Source: Acidobacterium sp. (GTDB lineage: Bacteria; Acidobacteriota; Terriglobia; Terriglobales; Acidobacteriaceae). Taken from it: a stretch of 64,000 nt of DNA. The DNA is taken from the NCBI GenBank assembly GCA_027315385.1, contig DAHUYD010000061.1:1-64000 (forward strand), read 5' to 3'. Shown piece by piece: positions 58,167 through 64,000 of this stretch. The translations under genes were made by a program, and so were the position numbers. Every line of letters begins with the position of its first letter. The first letter of the stretch is position 1. The notes below the pieces were generated by a model, which saw nothing but the letters and a program-made list of their open reading frames with translations, was not told the DNA's origin and made no database searches.

Positions 58167-58892
58167 TCAGCCGCAAACCGGTTGCGTTTCAGTCGTTGCG
58201 GCTCGCGCGCGCAGCCGTGCGGCTTCAATGCCGTCCAGGGCACGCCACAGCGATTGCGCTCCCAGACGGATGCCGTCGAGTGCCTCTCCGGCGGCCGCCT
58301 CGCCTCGCTCCTCGATGATGTGGTCGATGAGGCCGCGCCAGACCTTCGCATGACGCACGTCTGCGGTCATGTGCAGTGTGAAATAGGCGCATGTCGTGTC
58401 GTCGGCGCCATAGAACTTCTTCAGGCCGGACCGCTTCTCTCCGGCAATGCGGGGAACCTGCGATTCGTAGGCATAGAACGCGCCCAGGGCGGTTGCCGGT
58501 GGTGCGCCGCTGCCCATGCGGCGATAAGTGTCCACCAGGTCCCTCACTGCAGGCACGATCTCCTCAGGTCGGGCTGGTCCCTGCGAGTCCATCCCCATTA
58601 CGAACTGGCGCCAAAGATCGGCGTGCGGGGTTCCCGTTAATTCTTCCTCTGCCGCATTGCGCAGAACCGCGCTGCGCGTGCGGCCTTCCGGCAACCGGCT
58701 GTGCAGGGCCGTCAGGTAGGCAGGGAACTCGGCCACATGCTCGAGATACTGGCGTCCGTAGAAGCCCAGTTCCGCGAGCGTGAGATCTCCGGCGGACCAA
58801 GCCTGGTAAAAGGGGTGTTTCAGCAGATCGTACGGGCGGAGTTCCTCCGCCACGCGTGTCCAGAATTCGCCGGCTGCCACCTTTGCCTCCAT
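58167..58892 (-). CDS. CADD-like heme-oxygenase-fold protein (putative pABA-forming)
   Basis: A 241-residue protein of the TenA/PqqC-like diiron fold. It resembles the Chlamydia CADD protein throughout: KHPFYQAWSAGDLT (CADD EHTFYVKWSKGELT), HVAEFPAYLTALHSR, YESQVPRIAGEK and ADVRHA. Residues matching the sacrificial Tyr27 and Lys152 of CADD are Tyr29 and Lys153; iron ligands E83, H90, E143, H174, D178 and H181 align with E81, H88, E142, H174, D178 and H181. CADD makes para-aminobenzoate for folate by consuming its own Tyr. The gene sits between msrP (40 bases before) and msrQ. TAACAC ends 6 bases before the ATG. Activity is inferred from residues. Confidence 0.85.
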   Translation of the reverse strand: MEAKVAAGEFWTRVAEELRPYDLLKHPFYQAWSAGDLTLAELGFYGRQYLEHVAEFPAYLTALHSRLPEGRTRSAVLRNAAEEELTGTPHADLWRQFVMGMDSQGPARPEEIVPAVRDLVDTYRRMGSGAPPATALGAFYAYESQVPRIAGEKRSGLKKFYGADDTTCAYFTLHMTADVRHAKVWRGLIDHIIEERGEAAAGEALDGIRLGAQSLWRALDGIEAARLRARAATTETQPVCG

Positions 58893-58932
58893 AATTTCGT
58901 GTTACCGCGAGGGCCTTGACAGAACGCCGCCC

Positions 58933-59898
58933 TCAATAATCCCTGATCAGGTTCATTCCTTTATACAGGGACGCGACCTGATCGCCGTACCCGTTGAACA
59001 TCAGGGTCGGCTGCAGCTGCTTCCAGATGGGTGCGCCGATCACGCGCTCGGTCTTCTGGCTCCAGCGTGGATGATCGCGGTTGGGATTCACATTCGAGTA
59101 GAAACCATATTCGCCGGGCGCCATATCGTTCCACGTGGTCTCCGGCTGGTGTTTGACGAATCTGATCTTCACGATCGACTTCGCGGATTTGAAGCCGTAT
59201 TTCCATGGCACCACGATGCGCACCGGAGCGCCGTCCTGGTTCGGCAGGGGCTGTCCGTAGAGTCCGAACGCCAGCAGCGTGAGAGGGTGCATCGCTTCGT
59301 CCATCCGCAGCCCTTCCTTATACGGCCAGCTGATCCCGGCATTCCACGGCAACAGCTCGTCTTTCGAGTCGGCCAGCGAAATGAACTGCACATACTTCGC
59401 CGACGGCTTCGGCTGACATTCGTTGATCAGTTCCGAGAGCGAATACCCTGCCCACGGGATCACCATGCTCCAGGCTTCCACGCAGCGAAACCGGTAAACG
59501 CGCTGCTCCATGGGCCGCAGTTTCAGCAAAGTATCGATGTCGAAGGTCTGCTCCTTCTTCACCTCGCCTTCGATCTTCACCGACCAGGGTCGCGTCTTCA
59601 GCCGCCACGCGTTCGCGGCCGGATCGCCTTTCTGCACGCCGAACTCGTAGAAATTGTTGTAGTGGGTGATGTCGTAGAACGGCGTGAGCTTCAGCCCCGG
59701 AGTCGAGTACCTGCTTGGCACGGTGGCAAGGGTTTCGGCGGCGTCCACGGGCGACGGGTGCATCAGCCGGCCGCCCTCGCCTGCCATCGCTGCCGCTCCC
59801 ACGGCTGCCGCTCCGGCTATGAACCGCCGCCGATTCATGTAGATTTCTTTTGGAGTGATCTCCGGCTGGGGAACTTCTATGGGTCTTCGCATCGGCAT
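58933..59898 (-). CDS. msrP: Protein-methionine-sulfoxide reductase catalytic subunit (MsrP)
   Basis: Periplasmic molybdopterin enzyme of 321 residues that reduces oxidised methionine in envelope proteins. A twin-arginine signal NRRRFIAGAAAVGAAAMAG follows a 20-residue leader typical of the YedY family (EITPKEIYMNRRRF). The Mo-ligating Cys lies in YRFRCVEAWSMVIPWAGYSL; other signatures are TPFYDITHYNNFYEFG, WPYKEGLRMDEAM and PVRIVVPWKYGFKSAKSIVKI. It needs the membrane partner MsrQ, encoded two genes downstream. Confidence 0.96.
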   Translation of the reverse strand: MPMRRPIEVPQPEITPKEIYMNRRRFIAGAAAVGAAAMAGEGGRLMHPSPVDAAETLATVPSRYSTPGLKLTPFYDITHYNNFYEFGVQKGDPAANAWRLKTRPWSVKIEGEVKKEQTFDIDTLLKLRPMEQRVYRFRCVEAWSMVIPWAGYSLSELINECQPKPSAKYVQFISLADSKDELLPWNAGISWPYKEGLRMDEAMHPLTLLAFGLYGQPLPNQDGAPVRIVVPWKYGFKSAKSIVKIRFVKHQPETTWNDMAPGEYGFYSNVNPNRDHPRWSQKTERVIGAPIWKQLQPTLMFNGYGDQVASLYKGMNLIRDY

Positions 59899-60076
59899 GG
59901 GGATGGACCTGCTCTGTCTTTCCTGAGGATTCGACGCGCCGCCGGCTCACGGGTTACATGTTTGTTCGAATTTTCCGGTTCTGGCCTGGGGCCCGGCCGA
60001 CCGACGGGGCACCCTGATTGTAGCCTCCGATCCACACTCCCGAAAACTCCCCGCTTCTCCGCTTTTGCGGCCCGTT

Positions 60077-60082
60077 TATACT
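60077..60082 (+). promoter_or_regulatory. -10-like TATACT upstream of the foldase gene
   Basis: TATACT lies 91 bases before the foldase ATG; a leader of about 85 bases would follow. It sits between divergent msrP and the foldase gene. No -35 was clear. Confidence 0.4.
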
Positions 60083-60173
60083 GGATTAAGGTTCCTCGAC
60101 ACGGGAAATCACAGATTCGCCCGGCATCTGCCGGTGCGAAACGCTGCACACTGAAAAGGCTGTCGACCATCTC

Positions 60174-62156
60174 ATGATTCGTTTCCTGCAAAAAGAGTCC
60201 AGATTCACCAAAGCCATCTTTTGGGTCATCATCCTTGGCACCTGCGCCATGATGGTCATCTTCCTGGTGCCTGGCCTGTACAACGGCCAGTTCGCCGCGA
60301 ATTCCACGACCTACGCCAGCATCCGCCGCGGCGGCATCTTCGGGCGTTTTCTTCCGGCCCAGAATCAGATTCCCGTGGCCGACGTGCAGGAAGTGGCGAA
60401 GCGCATCGCGCGCGGGCAGCAAATTCCCCCGGCCTTCATGCCCATGGTCATGCAGGAAGCCGGGCAGACGGTGATTCAGCAGGAGATCCTCCAGAACGAG
60501 GCGGAGCGGCTCGGCGTGACCGCCAGCAACAGCGATGTGCGGAAGTTCCTGCATAGCGGCGAGTGGGGCCAGTTGCTGTTTCCTGACGGCCGCTTCGTCG
60601 GCGAGGCGCAGTATGCCCAGTTCATCGCGCAAAACTTCGACATCACGCCGGAGCGATTCGAAACGGAGGTTCGCCAGGAAATCGCTCAGAATCGCCTGCG
60701 CGACCTGATCACTGCGGGCGTGACCGTTTCGCCGAAGGAGGTGCGGGATTCGTACCGCACCCAGGCGACGAAGATCAAGTTCCAGTACGCGGTGCTGAGC
60801 GCCGACACCCTGCGCAAGACCATCAACCCCACGGATACCGAGCTGGAGGCGTTCTTCAAACAGAATGCCGCCCGCTACCAGGACGCCGATCTGGAAACAC
60901 GCACCCTGCAGTACGTCGCGGTAACGGACAATAACCTGCCCGGCGGCAAGCCGCAGGTTACGCAGGCCGAAATCCAGCAGTACTACAACCAGAACATCGA
61001 GCAATACAAGGTGGATGCCGAGGTGAAGGTGCGCCACATCCTGATCTCGGTGGATCCCAACGCGGGCGCCGCCGCGGATGCGGCCGCGAAGGCCAAAGCA
61101 CAGAACATCCTGGATCAGATTCGTAAGGACGATGGAAAGAACTTTGCCGAAATGGCGAAGAAGTACTCCGACGATCCGGGCAGCAAAGATCAGGGCGGCG
61201 AACTGGGCTGGATCAAGCACGGCGCCACTGTGCCTCAGTTTGACGCGGTCGCCTTTGCGCAGAAGGCGGGCCAGATTTCGGGCCTGGTGCGTACGCAGTT
61301 CGGGTATCACATCATTCAGACGGAAGCGGTGCAGCCGGCCCACACGAAGCCGCTCGATGAGGTGAAGTCATCCATCGCCGACGCGCTGACGAAACAGAAG
61401 GAAGGTCAGGCGGTCCGGAACTTTGCGCAACAGCTTGCCACCGAAGCGCAGAAATCGGGCCTTGCCCAGGCCGCGGCCGCGCATCACCTTCAGGTCGTCA
61501 CGGCTGGACCGGTTCCCCGCAACGCTAACCTGCCGGCCATGACGGACAGCTCGCAGCTTCTGACCGCGGCGTTCGGCTCGAGTCCCGGAGGGGCGCCGCA
61601 GGCGGCCGCCACGGGCGATGGAGATTACGCTGTATTCCAGGTGACGGCCGTCGTTCCGGCCCACACGCCCACCTTCGCGGAATACAAATCGCATGTTCTG
61701 GAGGATTTCCGCGATCAGCAAGTGGTGAGCCTGCTGGCGCAGAAGACCAGCGAACTGGCCGATCGCGCTCACGCCGAGAACGACCTTGCCAAGGCGGCGA
61801 AGGAAGTGGGTGCAACCATGGAGACCAGCAATCTGGTAGGCCGCGATGAGCAGGTGCCCGACATCGGGGCGCTCTCTCAGGTTGCACCGTCGCTGTTCGA
61901 CCTGAGCGTCGGCCAGATCAGCTCCGCCATCAAGACCCAAACAGACGGAGTGGTGGCAAAGATCATCGACAAGCAGGAGCCTTCGGCGCAGGATATTGCC
62001 AGCCACTTCGACGCCACCCGCGAGCAGTTACTCTCTCAGCGCCGCGACCAGTATTTCGCGGTGTTCGCCAGCGATCTGACCGGCCGCTATATGAAATCCG
62101 GCCGTATCCTCATCAACCGCAAAATGCAGCAGCAGATGCCGTTGAATGGCACATAA
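60174..62156 (+). CDS. Membrane-anchored PpiD/SurA-like peptidyl-prolyl isomerase
   Basis: A 660-residue periplasmic chaperone: N-terminal membrane helix (about 13-34; AIFWVIILGTCAMMVIFLVPGL), SurA_N-like helical region (about 70-230; QEILQNEAERLGVTASNSDVRKFL, ERFETEVRQEIAQNRLRDLI), a parvulin domain (about 283-384; VKVRHILISVD, FAEMAKKYSDDPGSKDQGGELGWIKHGATVPQFDAVAFA, QFGYHIIQTE) and a second, degenerate parvulin-like part. It helps exported proteins fold. There is no ribosome-binding site worth noting at the ATG. Confidence 0.93.
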   Translation: MIRFLQKESRFTKAIFWVIILGTCAMMVIFLVPGLYNGQFAANSTTYASIRRGGIFGRFLPAQNQIPVADVQEVAKRIARGQQIPPAFMPMVMQEAGQTVIQQEILQNEAERLGVTASNSDVRKFLHSGEWGQLLFPDGRFVGEAQYAQFIAQNFDITPERFETEVRQEIAQNRLRDLITAGVTVSPKEVRDSYRTQATKIKFQYAVLSADTLRKTINPTDTELEAFFKQNAARYQDADLETRTLQYVAVTDNNLPGGKPQVTQAEIQQYYNQNIEQYKVDAEVKVRHILISVDPNAGAAADAAAKAKAQNILDQIRKDDGKNFAEMAKKYSDDPGSKDQGGELGWIKHGATVPQFDAVAFAQKAGQISGLVRTQFGYHIIQTEAVQPAHTKPLDEVKSSIADALTKQKEGQAVRNFAQQLATEAQKSGLAQAAAAHHLQVVTAGPVPRNANLPAMTDSSQLLTAAFGSSPGGAPQAAATGDGDYAVFQVTAVVPAHTPTFAEYKSHVLEDFRDQQVVSLLAQKTSELADRAHAENDLAKAAKEVGATMETSNLVGRDEQVPDIGALSQVAPSLFDLSVGQISSAIKTQTDGVVAKIIDKQEPSAQDIASHFDATREQLLSQRRDQYFAVFASDLTGRYMKSGRILINRKMQQQMPLNGT

Positions 62157-62264
62157 TCGCCGGCGCGCTGCCGGTGCACCGCTGGAGATGTAAGCAACCG
62201 GGCTCGCCCTCTCGGAATCTCTTCGAGAGCGCGAGCCTTTTCCTTCACCACATGGAACCTGCCG

Positions 62265-63782
62265 ATGCCTTTTGAGCGCTCCTCGGGTCTGCTCCTGCAT
62301 GTCTCGTCCCTCCCTTCGTACGGGGGCATCGGCGATCTGGGACCAGCCGCATTCGCCTTCGCCGATTTTCTCGCTGCCGGCAAGCAGCGTCTGTGGCAGG
62401 TCCTGCCACTGAGCCCCACCGGCTTTGGTAACTCGCCCTACGCGGCACAGTCGGCCTTCGCCGGCAATCCCCTGCTCGTTTCGCTCGAGTACCTGTCCGA
62501 CCGGGGTTGGATCGCGGGCGACCGCATCGCGCAGCTGCCCGGCCGCTCCGGTGCGGTGGACTACGACTCGGCCGCCGCAAAAAAGCTTCCCCTGGTCCAG
62601 GAGGCGGCGCGGAATTTCATCCACCGCCACGCGGGCGAGGAATGGTCGCGTTTTGAAGCTTACTGCCGCGAGAACGCCGCGTGGCTCGATGACTGGGTTC
62701 TCTACTCCGTCCTTCGGCGAAAATTCAACTCCGCCGCGTGGAATCAGTGGCCCGATGACGTGAAGTTCCGCCGCCCCGAGTCTCTTGGCCGCGTGCGCTC
62801 CGAACTTGCCGAGGATCTGAGCGTCGCTCGCGCCATCCAGTTCGCCTTCGACGAGCAGTGGCGCGCCCTGCGGGAGTACTGCGCCGCCCGCGGCATCCGC
62901 TTCATCGGCGACGTGGCGATCTTCGTCAATTTCGACAGCGCCGATGTCTGGACTCATCCTGAGCTCTTCGAACTCCACTCCGACCTCTCTCCCATGCGCG
63001 TCGCCGGCGTCCCGCCTGACTATTTCTCGGAGACCGGTCAGCGCTGGGGAAACCCGCTCTACCGGTGGGATCTGCTCCGCAGGGATGGGTTCGCCTGGTG
63101 GGTCGATCGCATCCGGCGCGCACAATCTCTTTATGACATCCTCCGCCTCGACCATTTCCGCGGATTCGAGGCCTACTGGTCGATCCCCGCCGAGGATGAA
63201 ACCGCGGTCAACGGCGAATGGGTGAAAGCGCCGGGAGCGGAATTATTCCAGCGCCTGCATAAGCAGCTCGGCGAGCTGCCCTTTATCGCAGAGGACCTGG
63301 GCCTGATCACCAAGGAAGTGGACGCGCTCCGCGAGCAGTTCGGCTTCCCGGGCATGCGCGTCCTGCAGTTCGGTTTCTCCTCGCGCGGCGCGCACCTGCA
63401 CCTGCCGCACCGGTACGCAACCAACACCGTCGCCTACACCGGCACACACGACAATGACACCACGCGCGGCTGGTGGGAAACCTCTGCCACGCCGGTGGAG
63501 AAAGCTGCAGTGGCAGCCTATATCCAGCCTGATGCCAACGACAGCGTGGTCTGGCCGCTCATCCGAACTGCCGCGCGCTCGGTTGCGGATATCTGCCTGT
63601 TCCCCGTACAGGACATTCTCGATCTCGGTTCGGATGCCCGCATGAATGTTCCCTCGCGGGCCCAGGGCAACTGGAGCTGGCGCTTGCCGGAGAATGCCCT
63701 CACACCCGGCTTGGCCGCCAAGCTCGCCGCACTCACCGAGGTGACCGATCGGGACAGGTCTGAACGCGACCCCAACCCCTGA
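62265..63782 (+). CDS. malQ: 4-alpha-glucanotransferase (amylomaltase)
   Basis: GH77 enzyme of 505 residues that moves alpha-1,4-glucan segments between maltodextrins. It starts MPFERSSGLLLHVSSLPSYGGIGDLGPAA. Motifs: QVLPLSPTGFGNSPYAAQSAFAGNPLLVSLE, the catalytic Asp in LRLDHFRGFEAYW, the Glu in FIAEDLGLI, and the Asp in YTGTHDNDTTRGWW. It converges with a treY-like gene, 19 bases beyond its stop. Together with glgA it indicates glycogen turnover. Confidence 0.97.
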   Translation: MPFERSSGLLLHVSSLPSYGGIGDLGPAAFAFADFLAAGKQRLWQVLPLSPTGFGNSPYAAQSAFAGNPLLVSLEYLSDRGWIAGDRIAQLPGRSGAVDYDSAAAKKLPLVQEAARNFIHRHAGEEWSRFEAYCRENAAWLDDWVLYSVLRRKFNSAAWNQWPDDVKFRRPESLGRVRSELAEDLSVARAIQFAFDEQWRALREYCAARGIRFIGDVAIFVNFDSADVWTHPELFELHSDLSPMRVAGVPPDYFSETGQRWGNPLYRWDLLRRDGFAWWVDRIRRAQSLYDILRLDHFRGFEAYWSIPAEDETAVNGEWVKAPGAELFQRLHKQLGELPFIAEDLGLITKEVDALREQFGFPGMRVLQFGFSSRGAHLHLPHRYATNTVAYTGTHDNDTTRGWWETSATPVEKAAVAAYIQPDANDSVVWPLIRTAARSVADICLFPVQDILDLGSDARMNVPSRAQGNWSWRLPENALTPGLAAKLAALTEVTDRDRSERDPNP

Positions 63783-63801
63783 ACCGTAATCCTCGCCGTG
63801 C

Positions 63802-64000
63802 TCAGTCGCGCGCCAGCAGCGCAACGGGAAACTCCGCAAATACCTCCTCCAGCGGCAGGGTTCCCCGCCGGCTGAACCGCACCCGTTCGCCCGTGAATAC
63901 GTTCTCCATCTCTGCGCCGGCCAGTTCCGGCAGCGCCATCTCCACTCCTCCCCACGCGTCGCCCATCGGAAAGCTGGCGCGCCCGCCCATCATGGTCCAC
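63802..64000 (-). CDS. treY: Malto-oligosyltrehalose synthase, C-terminal end
   Basis: The frame is open to the right edge, so the gene begins beyond the window; only about 65 residues are seen. The ending VEMALPELAGAEMENVFTGERVRF, then LPLEEVFAEFPVALLARD, follows the TreY C-terminal pattern (strands, F-T-G-x-x-V, then L-x-x-L-F-A-x-F-P-V-A-L-L). TreY converts the reducing end of maltodextrins into a trehalosyl unit, with TreZ releasing trehalose. The neighbour malQ supports this, but so short a fragment leaves doubt. Confidence 0.75.
   Translation of the reverse strand, partial: WTMMGGRASFPMGDAWGGVEMALPELAGAEMENVFTGERVRFSRRGTLPLEEVFAEFPVALLARD

Overview
The window is chromosomal DNA from a high-GC, Gram-negative bacterium. 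It has outer-membrane lipoproteins, an OmpA-like protein, a beta-barrel protein, twin-arginine signals and flagellar hook-associated proteins. DUF4252 proteins behind an ECF sigma factor, proline-rich glycine-zipper envelope proteins, a CADD-like gene and an NtrY/NtrX-like pair together suggest an Acidobacteriota (Terriglobia-like) host; that is inference, since no rRNA or tRNA gene is visible. I see no transposon, phage, CRISPR array or plasmid gene. The window reads as ordinary core and accessory chromosome packed at about 90 percent coding.

Layout. 1-2.0 kb: end of flgK, then flgL. 2.1-5.2 kb: a membrane protein and a secreted S9 peptidase. 5.3-8.3 kb: an ECF sigma factor, a membrane partner, two DUF4252-type proteins and a secreted protein. 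8.4-10.3 kb: pyrH and an acyltransferase. 10.3-14.8 kb: a hybrid histidine kinase with an Hpt domain and a REC-GGDEF output protein. 15.1-24.0 kb: a beta-barrel protein, glgA, rsmA, a DUF5996 protein, an MFS exporter, an OmpA-like lipoprotein and recA. 24.2-31.8 kb: a MEDS/PAS kinase, a glutaredoxin, an ABC exporter with its own kinase/regulator pair, and alanine dehydrogenase. 31.8-38.6 kb: two glycine-zipper envelope proteins flanking an NtrYX-like system and a TAT-exported phosphoesterase. 38.7-44.0 kb: manA-manC-phosphohexomutase-pgi. 44.3-51.5 kb: two FtsX/MacB-type permeases, an S41 protease homologue lacking its catalytic dyad, PBP1A and a GH18 protein. 51.5-64 kb: an aldo/keto reductase, gatB, a lipoprotein, a TPR protein, msrP and msrQ separated by a CADD-like gene, a PpiD/SurA-like foldase, malQ and the end of treY.

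How the genes work together. The minus-strand sugar operon can convert glucose-6-P to GDP-mannose (pgi, manA, phosphomannomutase, manC). glgA, malQ and treY belong to glycogen/trehalose metabolism. Flagellar genes and a c-di-GMP phosphorelay lie near each other. The permease, pseudo-protease, PBP1A and GH18 genes form a plausible envelope-building cluster.

The observations most worth a second look are: the S41 homologue with both catalytic residues replaced; the NtrX-like regulator whose sigma-54 contact loop GAFTGA has become GAVPGG; the CADD-like gene, which keeps every residue linked to self-sacrificing pABA synthesis and sits inside the msrPQ locus; the repeated placement of -10-like hexamers 5-8 nt before start codons, suggesting leaderless mRNAs; and a probable CTG start on the NtrY-like kinase.
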